A DNA stretch of 64,000 nucleotides from Yes71-27 sp040758635 (GTDB lineage Bacteria > Bacillota > Desulfotomaculia > Desulfotomaculales > Ammonificaceae). The stretch spans positions 1 through 64,000 of the forward strand of contig JBFLVI010000003.1 of NCBI GenBank assembly GCA_040758635.1, read 5' to 3'. The stretch's first letter is position 1; the number at the start of each line of letters is the position of its first letter. Positions 43,481-51,425 of this stretch are shown in pieces. A program made the translations under genes and the position numbers. Below the pieces are notes generated by a model. The model saw only the letters and a list, made by a program, of their open reading frames with translations, ran no database searches and was not told where the DNA came from.

Positions 43481-43510
43481 TTGACACCGCCTTTACGGAG
43501 CCTGTACAAT
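43481..43510 (+). promoter_or_regulatory. Sigma-A promoter upstream of rny
   Basis: TTGACA (43481-43486), 18 bases, TACAAT (43505-43510). Transcription would start near 43517 and give a leader of about 200 nt before rny. Confidence 0.8.
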
Positions 43511-43611
43511 AACACTAAACCTGGGAGAGAATAGAACGCGTGTAGCGCCACAAGGGCGTTTGTAATTATGATATAAGCTCAAAAATCGAATACCAACGGT
43601 CGCTTCTGGTT

Positions 43612-43679
43612 GAAGCGTACGGTTGCTTTCGAGTGGCGTACCGCTTCTTTTCTTTGCCGAGGTGGACTCGGTTTTTTTA
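43612..43679 (+). terminator. Strong hairpin plus terminator in the rny leader (possible attenuator)
   Basis: GAAGCGTACG (43612-43621) pairs with CGTACCGCTTC (43637-43647). It is followed by CCGAG-N5-CTCGG and seven T (43657-43678), a classic terminator. It lies between the promoter at 43481 and the rny start, 38 bases before the latter. Either a short RNA is made (about 160 nt) or rny is under transcription attenuation. Confidence 0.7.
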
Positions 43680-43716
43680 TTTTAGTTTAACCGGCACGGA
43701 ACGGAGGTGAGATTTT

Positions 43717-45255
43717 TTGCCGGATGCAATATGGTTCATACTGGCGGCAGCAATCGTAGTGGCCTTTGTCGGGGGGTATTTTACCCGGCGGTACGTTACC
43801 GAATTCAGGATGGCGGACGCAGAAAAGCAGGCCCGCCGGATTATCGAAGAAGCGGCGAAAGAAGCCGAGGGCAAGAAGCGCGAGGCGCTCCTCGAAGCAA
43901 AGGAAGAAGTCCTGAAGCTGAAAAACGAGGCCGAACGTGAAAACCGGGAGCGGCGCCAGGAGCTTCAGCGCATGGAGAAACGTCTGGCCCAGAAGGTCGA
44001 GGCGCTGGAAGCCAAACTGGAACGGGTCCAGAAGCGGGAGGAGGAACTCAGCAGAAAAGAAGCCAAAGTCACCGACCTGCAAACCGAACTGGAAAAGCTG
44101 CACCAGCAACGGCTGGCGGAGTTGGAACAGGTTTCCGGCATGACGCTTGACCAGGCCCGGGAAGCCCTGCTGGCGGAAGTGGAAAAAGAGATGCAGCAGG
44201 AGACGGCGAAGCTCATCCGGGACATCGAGGCGCGGGCCAAGGAAGAAGGAGAGCGCCGCGCAAAGGAAATCATCGCTTCCGCGATCCAGCGTTGCGCCGC
44301 CGACCAGGTTGGGGAGACCACGGTTTCGGTGATTCCCCTGCCCAACGACGAAATGAAGGGGCGGATTATCGGTAGGGAAGGGCGGAACATCCGGGCTTTT
44401 GAGAACCTTACCGGCGTAGATCTGATCATTGACGATACACCGGAGGCCGTTATTTTGTCGAGTTTCGACCCCGTGCGGCGGGAAGTGGCCCGCCTGGCGC
44501 TGGAGCGGTTGGTGTCCGACGGCCGGATTCACCCGGCGCGCATCGAAGAGATGGTGGAAAAGGCGCAGAAGGAGGTTGACCGCCAGATTTGGGAGGCCGG
44601 TGAACAGGCGGCTTTCGAGGCGGGGGTCGCCGGACTGCACGAAGAGCTCATTAGGCTCCTGGGCAGGTTGCGGTTCCGCACGAGCTACGGTCAGAACGTG
44701 CTGCAGCACTCACTGGAAGTGATGCGTTTGGCGGGCCTGATGGCCGCGGAACTCGGGGTCAACGTCGCCTTGGCCAAACGCGCGGGGCTCCTGCACGATA
44801 TCGGCAAGGCTGTGGACCGGGAGGCCGAAGGGCCGCATGTGGCCATCGGTGTGGAACTGGCGCGAAAGTACGGCGAGGATCCGGAGGTGCTCCATGCCAT
44901 CGCCGCGCACCACGGGGACGAGGATCCCCAGACGGTGGAAGCCGTGCTGGTGCAGGCGGCAGATGCCATTTCCGCCGCGCGGCCGGGTGCGCGCCGGGAA
45001 ACCCTGGAGGCTTACATCAAGCGGCTGACGAAGCTGGAGGAAATCGCCAATTCGTTCCAGGGCGTAGAGAAAGCGTACGCCGTGCAGGCCGGGCGGGAAA
45101 TCCGCGTGATGGTCAAACCGGAACGGGTTGATGACCTGGCAATGGTGCGGCTGGCGCGGGACATCGCCGGAAAGATCGAGGGCGAGATGGAGTATCCCGG
45201 GCAGGTAAAAGTGGTGATTATTCGCGAGACCAGAGCGGTTGAGTACGCGAAGTAG
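43717..45255 (+). CDS. rny: Ribonuclease Y
   Basis: A 512-residue endoribonuclease that starts mRNA decay at the membrane. One N-terminal transmembrane helix (about residues 4-22), a long coiled coil (about 30-190), a KH domain with GRIIGREGRNIRAFENLTGV, and an HD domain with LLHDIGKAVD (about residue 358) and AAHHGDED. TTG start with GGAGGTGA upstream. Downstream ymdB is the usual neighbour. RicA, a known modulator of RNase Y, is encoded at 7352. Confidence 0.96.
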   Translation: MPDAIWFILAAAIVVAFVGGYFTRRYVTEFRMADAEKQARRIIEEAAKEAEGKKREALLEAKEEVLKLKNEAERENRERRQELQRMEKRLAQKVEALEAKLERVQKREEELSRKEAKVTDLQTELEKLHQQRLAELEQVSGMTLDQAREALLAEVEKEMQQETAKLIRDIEARAKEEGERRAKEIIASAIQRCAADQVGETTVSVIPLPNDEMKGRIIGREGRNIRAFENLTGVDLIIDDTPEAVILSSFDPVRREVARLALERLVSDGRIHPARIEEMVEKAQKEVDRQIWEAGEQAAFEAGVAGLHEELIRLLGRLRFRTSYGQNVLQHSLEVMRLAGLMAAELGVNVALAKRAGLLHDIGKAVDREAEGPHVAIGVELARKYGEDPEVLHAIAAHHGDEDPQTVEAVLVQAADAISAARPGARRETLEAYIKRLTKLEEIANSFQGVEKAYAVQAGREIRVMVKPERVDDLAMVRLARDIAGKIEGEMEYPGQVKVVIIRETRAVEYAK

Positions 45256-45270
45256 GCTGAGGCGAAGCGG

Positions 45271-46050
45271 ATGCGTATCCTAATGATCGGAGATATAGTC
45301 GGCCGCCCGGGCCGCCGAGCGGTAAAAGAGAACCTGGCGGCCATTCGGCAGGGGTTCGGGATTGACTTTACCATTGCGAACGGGGAAAATATCGCCGGCG
45401 GCAACGGCGTCACCCGCGAAACGGCGAACGAGCTTTTCGGCTACGGGATTGACGTCTTGACCGGCGGCAATCACATCTGGGATAAAAAGGAAAGTTACGC
45501 CTTCATCGCTGAGGAGGCCCGGCTCATCCGGCCGGCCAACTACCCGCCGGAGGTTCCGGGCGCCGGTTACCGGGTTTTCCCGGTCGGGGACTGTAAGGTG
45601 GCGGTGGTAAACCTCCTGGGGCGGGTTTTCATGCCTGACGTGGACTGCCCTTTCCGCCGGGCGGAAGAAATCCTGGCCGAGCTGTCGGCGGTGACACCGG
45701 TGATCGTGGTGGATTTCCACGCCGAGGCTACCTCGGAAAAAATGGCTTTCGGTTGGTTCTTAGATGGAAGGGTGTCCGCGGTCCTGGGCACGCACACCCA
45801 TGTGCAGACTGCGGACGAACGCGTCCTGCCCGGAGGCACGGCCTACATCACCGATGTCGGAATGACCGGACCGCGCGACTCGGTGATCGGGGTGAGAACG
45901 GAGACCATAATCGCCAAATACGTGACGCAACTTCCCAAGCGGTTCGAGGTCGCGGGCGGGCCTTACCAGTTTGACGCCTGCGTCGTTACCGTAGACCCGG
46001 TAACCGGAAAGGCGCTGGAGATCGAGCGGATTCGAAATTTCGAGGCGTAA
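45271..46050 (+). CDS. ymdB: YmdB-type metallophosphoesterase (2',3'-cyclic nucleotide)
   Basis: A 259-residue calcineurin-fold protein: MRILMIGDIVGRPGRRAV, NGENIAGGNGVTRETA, GGNHIWDKKE, VDFHAEATSEK and GTHTHVQTADERVLPGGT with the metal-binding Asp, Asn and His residues. In Bacillus YmdB hydrolyses 2',3'-cAMP and affects biofilm decisions. It follows rny by 15 bases, as in Bacillus. Confidence 0.93.
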   Translation: MRILMIGDIVGRPGRRAVKENLAAIRQGFGIDFTIANGENIAGGNGVTRETANELFGYGIDVLTGGNHIWDKKESYAFIAEEARLIRPANYPPEVPGAGYRVFPVGDCKVAVVNLLGRVFMPDVDCPFRRAEEILAELSAVTPVIVVDFHAEATSEKMAFGWFLDGRVSAVLGTHTHVQTADERVLPGGTAYITDVGMTGPRDSVIGVRTETIIAKYVTQLPKRFEVAGGPYQFDACVVTVDPVTGKALEIERIRNFEA

Positions 46051-46076
46051 GCCCTTTTGCAGCGGGGTTTTATTCG

Positions 46077-46147
46077 AGAAGCCGTGGGCGACCACGGCTT
46101 CTTACGTTGCGCCTGAAAGTGTTTCAGGCCCCCACGCCTGCGGGGGC
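46077..46147. terminator. Three adjacent hairpins between convergent genes
   Basis: AGAAGCCGTGG/CCACGGCTTCT (46077-46102), GCCTGAAA/TTTCAGGC (46111-46129) and GCCCCC/GGGGGC (46129-46147). The first stem is an 11-bp perfect match with a 4-base loop. They separate ymdB from the opposite-strand permease gene and can act both ways. No long T-run is present. Confidence 0.65.
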
Positions 46148-46148
46148 G

Positions 46149-47117
46149 TCAAACAAAGAATTCGAACACGTACCGGAGGGCCAAACCAATAACCAGGAGG
46201 CCCAGCAGTGCCCGGATCCACTGCTCCGGCAGGTACTTCTGGAAACGGGCGCCAACGTATGTACCTGCCAGCCCTCCTACCCCGAAGAGCGTTCCCAGCG
46301 CCCAGTCCGGCCGGATCACTTTTTCGGCGCCGAAGGGGGTAAGGGCCAGTATCTCAAAGAAGGTTACCCCGGCGATTGATGTTAGAAAGGTCCCGGCCAG
46401 CGCGGCGCCGGCCACAGTGTACACCGGCAGGCCCAGGACGGCCACCGCAAAGGGGGCGATGATAGCCCCGCCGCCGATGCCGTAGATGCCGCCGATCAGC
46501 CCGACAACGAGGGCGAGGCTGAAGATGGTTATGGTGCTGAAGGAGAAGGTTTCACCCCAAAACTCGTATTCAACCCGCAAAAGGGATACCGACTTTGTAC
46601 GCACCACTGCTTCCGCCGGCAGCCCGGCGGCCGGGCGGCCCTGCGCCGCTTCCTTCTGCTGCCGGACGCGTTCCCGGAACTTCTTTTCCAGGGCGCGCTG
46701 CTGCTCCCGCCCCTTACGGTAGCGCCCGGTCGCTTCGTAGAGCAGCCGCGCCCCGAGGTAGAGAAGCACCAGACCCACGAAGAACTTGAAGGCGCGCGGG
46801 TCGGGGAGGTAGCGGATGCGGATCAGCGCCCCGGCGAAGACTCCGGGAAGGGTACCAAGGATCACGATCCAGGTAAGGGGCCAGGCCATCCGCCCTTCCC
46901 TTACGTACCGGTAGAGCCCCCCGGGGATGGCCACGATATTGTAGATGAGGTTCGTAGGGCTGACGGCCGGGGTGACAAAGCCCAGAACGCTTACCTGAAA
47001 GGGCAGGAGCAGAAAAGCGCCGGAGACACCGGCGGACGCGGTTACCGAAGAAACGGCGAAAGCCACCAAGGGGGGAATCAACGGGAAAACTTCGACTCCC
47101 GAGACCGGAAAATACAT
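46149..47117 (-). CDS. TauE/SafE-family anion permease
   Basis: A 322-residue membrane protein with about eight hydrophobic segments. A repeat of the family motif is seen: SSVTASAGVSGAFLLLPFQV in the N-terminal half and VGLIGGIYGIGGGAIIAPFA in the C-terminal half. A cytoplasmic charged loop (about residues 133-185) joins the halves. The family exports sulfite, sulfonates, organosulfur compounds and other anions. It lies 16 bases downstream of the PadR-tungstate-domain regulator on the same strand, so its substrate may be a molybdate-like oxyanion or a sulfur anion. Confidence 0.88.
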   Translation of the reverse strand: MYFPVSGVEVFPLIPPLVAFAVSSVTASAGVSGAFLLLPFQVSVLGFVTPAVSPTNLIYNIVAIPGGLYRYVREGRMAWPLTWIVILGTLPGVFAGALIRIRYLPDPRAFKFFVGLVLLYLGARLLYEATGRYRKGREQQRALEKKFRERVRQQKEAAQGRPAAGLPAEAVVRTKSVSLLRVEYEFWGETFSFSTITIFSLALVVGLIGGIYGIGGGAIIAPFAVAVLGLPVYTVAGAALAGTFLTSIAGVTFFEILALTPFGAEKVIRPDWALGTLFGVGGLAGTYVGARFQKYLPEQWIRALLGLLVIGLALRYVFEFFV

Positions 47118-47133
47118 CCCGCATACTCCTTTC

Positions 47134-48387
47134 TTAACAAGGAATTAACCCGTGGCTTTCCAGGATCGCCTGTCCAGCGCGCCCGTGCACAAAATCCAAG
47201 AATGCCTGCGCCGGGCCGGGGTGCCTGGTTTGCCGGTGGATGCCGATGGCAAACTCGATCGGCGCTCCCCGGAGCGTCACCGTTTCACCAGGTTGCCGCC
47301 CTTCTACTGTGACTGTTGCCGCATTATAACGCTGGGCAAATGCCGGGCTGGAGAGGTCGATTTCCCGGGGCAGGGTAAGGTGCTGCAGGCCGAACTGCAC
47401 CGCCACCGAAGAATAAACAAACACGTAGTCCACGCGGCCCTGGATGAGCAACTCTACCAGGTCGATAGACTTGGGTGCGATTCTCTCCCGCGGGCACCTG
47501 GCGCAAAGCCGGTCGTAGAGGCCCGGCCGGTGGTAGAAATCTTCGGCCAACTGCCAGACCATCAGCGTTCGGTAGCCGCAAGGGTCCAGATTCTCGTCTG
47601 AACGGGCATAGGTTACCTGATTCATGAGGAGGATGTCCATCCAGTTGTGTTCCGTGAGGGAATCTCGGCCCCGGGAGTATTCTTCAAAGGCGAGGACGAT
47701 ACGGTCGGTGGCGAAGACGAAACAGCGGGATACAATCTCCGGCTCCAGGAGTTCGGAGAAAACAGCGGGGTCGGCCAGGGCGACCACGTCGGCATGTTCC
47801 CCCCGGCGCAGCCGGCGCGCGCACTCCCGGGAGCCTGCGGCCTGCAGTGTCAAAACCGTGCCGGGATGGGCTTCCTGGAATACCCGGGCACACTCTTTGA
47901 GAGGCCCGCGCAGTGCTCCGGCGTGCAGGATGTGGAGGGCCTCCTTTTTAGATTCGCTCTTTTCCCCCTCCGCGGGTTTCCGAAGGTTTTCCGCGGGGAT
48001 GCTGCCCGCCGAACGGACTGCCGTAAACAGTCTCAGGAAGGCCTCAAGCTGTTCGCGGCGGCGCTGGACGTTGGCTGCCATCATTTCGAGGAGGTTTTTT
48101 CCGTCGGCCGTTAAGTGGTAAACCCGCCGTGCTGGGCCGGATTCGCCGGTCTGCCATTCAGAATGTACCAGGCCCTCCTCCTCCATTCGCCGCAGGTTAC
48201 GGTAGACCGTCGCCGGGTCGCACTCCTCAGATGTGAAAGAAAGCTGGTTCAACGACTGGATGAGTTCGTACCCGTGCATGGGGTGCCGGGCGAGAAGCAG
48301 CAGCAACCCGGGATGCAGCAACCGTTCGCCCCGGAGGTAGGCGGCGTAGACCGAGTGTTCATTGTCCAAGGCATCTCGCTCAGGCAT
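47134..48387 (-). CDS. PadR-type regulator fused to a WtpA/ModA-like oxyanion-binding domain
   Basis: A 417-residue fusion. Residues about 22-110 are a PadR winged helix (LLHPGLLLLLARHPMHGYEL, CDPATVYRNLRRMEEEGLV). Residues about 150-417 match periplasmic tungstate/molybdate-binding proteins: LHILHAGALRGPLKECARVF, AAGSRECARRL, HADVVALADPAVF, DENLDPCGYRTLMVWQLAED, YVFVYSSVAVQFGL, LPREIDLSSP. There is no signal peptide, so the domain should sense oxyanion in the cytoplasm. It probably controls the adjacent permease and itself. Start ATG at 48387 has only a weak ribosome-binding site. Confidence 0.88.
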   Translation of the reverse strand: MPERDALDNEHSVYAAYLRGERLLHPGLLLLLARHPMHGYELIQSLNQLSFTSEECDPATVYRNLRRMEEEGLVHSEWQTGESGPARRVYHLTADGKNLLEMMAANVQRRREQLEAFLRLFTAVRSAGSIPAENLRKPAEGEKSESKKEALHILHAGALRGPLKECARVFQEAHPGTVLTLQAAGSRECARRLRRGEHADVVALADPAVFSELLEPEIVSRCFVFATDRIVLAFEEYSRGRDSLTEHNWMDILLMNQVTYARSDENLDPCGYRTLMVWQLAEDFYHRPGLYDRLCARCPRERIAPKSIDLVELLIQGRVDYVFVYSSVAVQFGLQHLTLPREIDLSSPAFAQRYNAATVTVEGRQPGETVTLRGAPIEFAIGIHRQTRHPGPAQAFLDFVHGRAGQAILESHGLIPC

Positions 48388-48433
48388 ACCTGCATCATTC
48401 TCCTATTTGTATTATGCATATACTTTTAAATTG

Positions 48434-48463
48434 ATTATAGCAGGGCTGCGGTGCCGCTGACAA
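48434..48463 (-). promoter_or_regulatory. Promoter of the PadR-fusion operon
   Basis: Minus strand -35 TTGTCA (complement of 48458-48463), 18 bases, -10 TATAAT (complement of 48434-48439). Directly downstream the sequence GTATATGCATAATAC (complement of 48411-48425), a near-palindrome, is a candidate operator for the PadR domain. Confidence 0.72.
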
Positions 48464-48728
48464 GAATAGAATTTTTCATTTTGGTCTGGCATTAAAAACC
48501 TAACAACACACTCAAGACAGTGAGGCGGTCTGCATGGCAAAGCAAATTGTTGATCAAGAAAAGTCACCGGGAAAATAGGGGAAGATGTTTGTTGAATGAA
48601 CTGCCACCTGGGGGTGCTTCCGGCGGACCCCTGCCGGAGCGGAATAGTAGCACAGGGTTCATATAGCGCGGCTTACGGGTTGACCGCCTGGATTTAAGGC
48701 TGCGGTCAAAAAATAGGTCCACTTCAGG

Positions 48729-48760
48729 CCGGGAGGAAGGACGCCGGTCCTTCCTCCCGG
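48729..48760. terminator. 14-bp perfect hairpin
   Basis: CCGGGAGGAAGGAC (48729-48742) pairs with GTCCTTCCTCCCGG (48747-48760) around a 4-base loop. On the minus strand it lies 27 bases past the stop of the tiny frame at 48788-48844 and TATTTTTT follows about 15 bases later. The 48465-48728 stretch holds no visible gene. Confidence 0.65.
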
Positions 48761-48787
48761 TCTTTGTGATTTGTTTTCCCGGTTACT

Positions 48788-48844
48788 TCAGCAACCTTCC
48801 TTGCAATGGGTGACCGGCCGCAGCAGGTAACGCTTTTTGAGCAT
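48788..48844 (-). CDS. Possible 18-residue cysteine-containing peptide
   Basis: ATG at 48844 follows GGGAGGG by 6 bases. The peptide is MLKKRYLLRPVTHCKEGC, followed by TGA and then a strong hairpin. This gives a compact unit of start signal, tiny frame and terminator. It has a basic, hydrophobic N-terminus and C-terminal Cys-x3-Cys, as in some ribosomal peptide precursors or leader peptides. No modifying enzyme is nearby, and it may be chance. Confidence 0.3.
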   Translation of the reverse strand: MLKKRYLLRPVTHCKEGC

Positions 48845-48966
48845 TATTTCCCTCCCATCTAAAAAGTACTCCCGGCGCCTGAACAGAGCACCGTTACTAA
48901 GATAGGTATACTGGCGCGGAAAATATTTGTTACAAATTGTTCCAGAAAAGGCCGGAATTTTTCGCC

Positions 48967-49013
48967 TTGCGTGCCGCCGGGCGGAATGTTAAAATGCTTA
49001 GTGAGTACTCACT
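48967..49013 (+). promoter_or_regulatory. TetR promoter with self-operator
   Basis: TTGCGT (48968-48973) and TAAAAT (48990-48995) form a moderate promoter. A perfect palindrome AGTGAGTACTCACT (49000-49013) covers the transcription start, the usual position of a TetR-family operator. Confidence 0.65.
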
Positions 49014-49020
49014 CATAATA

Positions 49021-49644
49021 ATGGGGGTGTCGGCAATCCGGGGAAGAAGGCGGGCCACGGAAGAGCGGCGCCGGGAGATTCTTGCTGCGGCGGGCAGGGT
49101 TTTCGCCCGGAAGGGTTTTGAGCGGAGCACCACTGCCGAAATCGCCCGGGAAGCCGGGGTCGCCGAGGGGACGATTTTTCGCTATTTTCCAACTAAGAGG
49201 GACCTGCTGGTGAGCGTTGTGGCCTCGCTGGTGATGGAGTCGCTGCCTGCACTTTTGGAGCGAATTGAAACCGGAACCATAGAGGACGCTATTAAAGACA
49301 TTCTCCGTAACCGGCTTGATCTGATCAAGGAAAACGCGCCGCTTTTAAAGCTCTTTTTCGCCGAAGCCCTTTTCCGGGAAGACCTGCGCGAAAAGTTCAT
49401 CGAGGAGGTAGTGCTCCGGGCCACGGCAAGGGCCGAGGCCTTTTACCGGCAGCAGCAGGAGCAGGGCAACCTGCGTCCGCTGAACCCCCAGATCGCCATC
49501 AGGTGCCTGATGGGAATGCTCGGGATTTTCGTCATCTGGAAGGAGTTCCTCGGCGGGGACAGGTACGTCCGCTTCGACGAGGAAGAGGTGCTGGAGACCA
49601 TCACCACCATTTATCTGGACGGGGTGAGAAACCGTGGCCGGTAA
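49021..49644 (+). CDS. TetR-family transcriptional regulator
   Basis: About 207 residues. Helix-turn-helix REILAAAGRVFARKGFERST then TAEIAREAGVAEGTIFRYFP is typical TetR. The C-terminal ligand domain is divergent. ATG at 49021 is placed just after the operator palindrome; the frame is open further upstream to 48937 but would include promoter sequence. It overlaps the efflux adaptor gene by 11 bases and so co-regulates the ABC exporter. Confidence 0.88.
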   Translation: MGVSAIRGRRRATEERRREILAAAGRVFARKGFERSTTAEIAREAGVAEGTIFRYFPTKRDLLVSVVASLVMESLPALLERIETGTIEDAIKDILRNRLDLIKENAPLLKLFFAEALFREDLREKFIEEVVLRATARAEAFYRQQQEQGNLRPLNPQIAIRCLMGMLGIFVIWKEFLGGDRYVRFDEEEVLETITTIYLDGVRNRGR

Positions 49645-50671
49645 AAAGAAAATCGGGATCGTTCTGGTCGTGCTCCTGCTTGCCGCCGCCGGCATCGGCG
49701 GGTATTACTACCTCACGGTTTACCGGGGCGAGCCGGAGGGGCTGACGGCTTCCGGGTACATCGAGGCCACCGAGGTCCGGCTGGCCTTTGAGGCGGGAGG
49801 CCGGGTTGAACACCTCGCAGTTGCGGAGGGAGACCGGGTGAAGCCCGGCATGGTGCTGGCACGGCTGGATGACGCTGCGGCGCGCCTACAGCTTGCACAG
49901 GCCGAGGGGGCCTTGGCCGCCGCCGAGGCCCGGCTGGCGGAGATGAAGGCCGGCTCGCGGGAGCAACAGGTCCGCGCAGCGCAAGCTGCCGTGAAGCAGG
50001 CGGAGGCCGCCGAGAAACAGGCGGAGATCGCGCTGGCTGCAGCGGAACGGGAGCTGGAGCGGTTGGAGGAGCTTTACGCACAGGAAGCCGTTCCGGCACA
50101 ACAGGTTGACGCCGCCCGGGACGCGCGGGACAGCGCGGCCGAGCAATTGGCGGCGCGCCAGGCGGCCACTGCGGCCGCCCGCGCGCAGCTTGACCTGGTG
50201 CAGGCCGGCGCTACGAGGGAAGCCATCCTTAACCTCGAAGCGGCCGTGGTCCAGGCACGGGCGGCGCGGGACCTGGCGCGGCTCACCCTCGACCGGACGG
50301 TGCTCAGGGCTCCGGTGGCAGGTACGGTGACCGGGCGCCTGGTCGAGGTGGGCGAAACGGTGGTTCCGGGAACGGCAGCTTTCACCCTCTCCCGGCTCGA
50401 CGAACTGTGGGTAAGGATCTTCATTCCCGAGCCGGAGATCGGCCGGGTTCGCTTAGGGCAGCGGGCGGCGATCACGGTTGATTCCTACCCGGGCAAGAAG
50501 TTTCCCGGACGCGTTGTTTACGTCGCTCCGGAGGCGGAGTTCACTCCCCGGAACGTCCAGACGCCCGAAGGAAGGGCCGAGACCGTTTTTGCCGTACGGG
50601 TCGCCGTTGAAAAAGGGGCGGGCCTGCTGAAGCCGGGAATGCCCGCCGACGTAGTGCTGGAGGAAAAGTGA
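49634..50671 (+). CDS. HlyD-family efflux adaptor (YhiI/YbhG-like)
   Basis: A 345-residue membrane-fusion protein. One N-terminal transmembrane anchor (IGIVLVVLLLAAAGIGGYYY); lipoyl halves around VRLAFEAGGRVEHLAVAEGD and VLRAPVAGTVTGRLVEVGET; and a long alpha-helical hairpin rich in Ala, Glu and Gln (about residues 75-210). GTG start overlaps the TetR gene; the stop overlaps the ATPase gene by 4 bases. Confidence 0.9.
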   Translation: MAGKKKIGIVLVVLLLAAAGIGGYYYLTVYRGEPEGLTASGYIEATEVRLAFEAGGRVEHLAVAEGDRVKPGMVLARLDDAAARLQLAQAEGALAAAEARLAEMKAGSREQQVRAAQAAVKQAEAAEKQAEIALAAAERELERLEELYAQEAVPAQQVDAARDARDSAAEQLAARQAATAAARAQLDLVQAGATREAILNLEAAVVQARAARDLARLTLDRTVLRAPVAGTVTGRLVEVGETVVPGTAAFTLSRLDELWVRIFIPEPEIGRVRLGQRAAITVDSYPGKKFPGRVVYVAPEAEFTPRNVQTPEGRAETVFAVRVAVEKGAGLLKPGMPADVVLEEK

Positions 50672-51423
50672 TGGCGGCGATTGTGGCGGAAAACCTGACC
50701 CGGCGCTTTGGAAACCTGGCGGCGGTAGACGGCATCAGCTTCCGGGTGGAGGAGGGGGAGATTTTCGGCCTTCTTGGGCCGAACGGTTCCGGGAAGTCAA
50801 CCACCGTCAGGATGCTGTGCGGCATTCTCCGCCCCTCCGACGGACGCGGCGAGGTGCTGGGTTATGACATCGCCCGGGAGGCGGAACGCATAAAGGGGAG
50901 CATCGGGTACGTGTCGCAGCGTTTCAGCCTCTATGAGGACCTGACCGTACGGGAGAACCTGGAGTTCTATGCCGGCATTTATACGGTGCCCCCGAGGGAA
51001 CAGGAGCAAGCGATTGCCGCGGCCGCTGCCTCCGCCGGGCTGGGGGAGCGGACCCGGGCCCTGGTGCACACCCTTTCGGGCGGCTGGAAACAGCGCGTGG
51101 CCCTCGCCTGTGCACTGGTACACCGCCCGCGGCTTCTGTTCCTGGACGAACCCACCGCCGGGGTGGATCCCGTTTCCAGGCGGGAGTTCTGGGACATCCT
51201 CCGCGGTCTGGCGGCGAAAGGCGTTACGGTGCTGGTGACGACCCATTACATGGACGAGGCGGAGCAGTGTCACCGCCTGGCTTTTATGTACCGGGGACGC
51301 TTCCTGGCCATCGGCCCGCCGGAGGAGCTGAAAGCCGCTGAAGGCGCGCTGTTGCTGGAGGATGTTTTTATCGCCCTGGTACGGCGGGGCAGGACCCTGG
51401 ACCAGGAAGCGCTGGGGGGTTAG
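50668..51423 (+). CDS. ABC-2-type exporter ATP-binding protein
   Basis: A 251-residue ATPase with Walker A LLGPNGSGKSTTVRML, signature LSGGWKQRVALA and Walker B LLFLDEPTAGVD, then H-loop VTTHYMDEAEQC. It powers the permease encoded next. ATGATGG overlap with the adaptor gene. Confidence 0.94.
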   Translation: MMAAIVAENLTRRFGNLAAVDGISFRVEEGEIFGLLGPNGSGKSTTVRMLCGILRPSDGRGEVLGYDIAREAERIKGSIGYVSQRFSLYEDLTVRENLEFYAGIYTVPPREQEQAIAAAAASAGLGERTRALVHTLSGGWKQRVALACALVHRPRLLFLDEPTAGVDPVSRREFWDILRGLAAKGVTVLVTTHYMDEAEQCHRLAFMYRGRFLAIGPPEELKAAEGALLLEDVFIALVRRGRTLDQEALGG

Positions 51424-51425
51424 TG

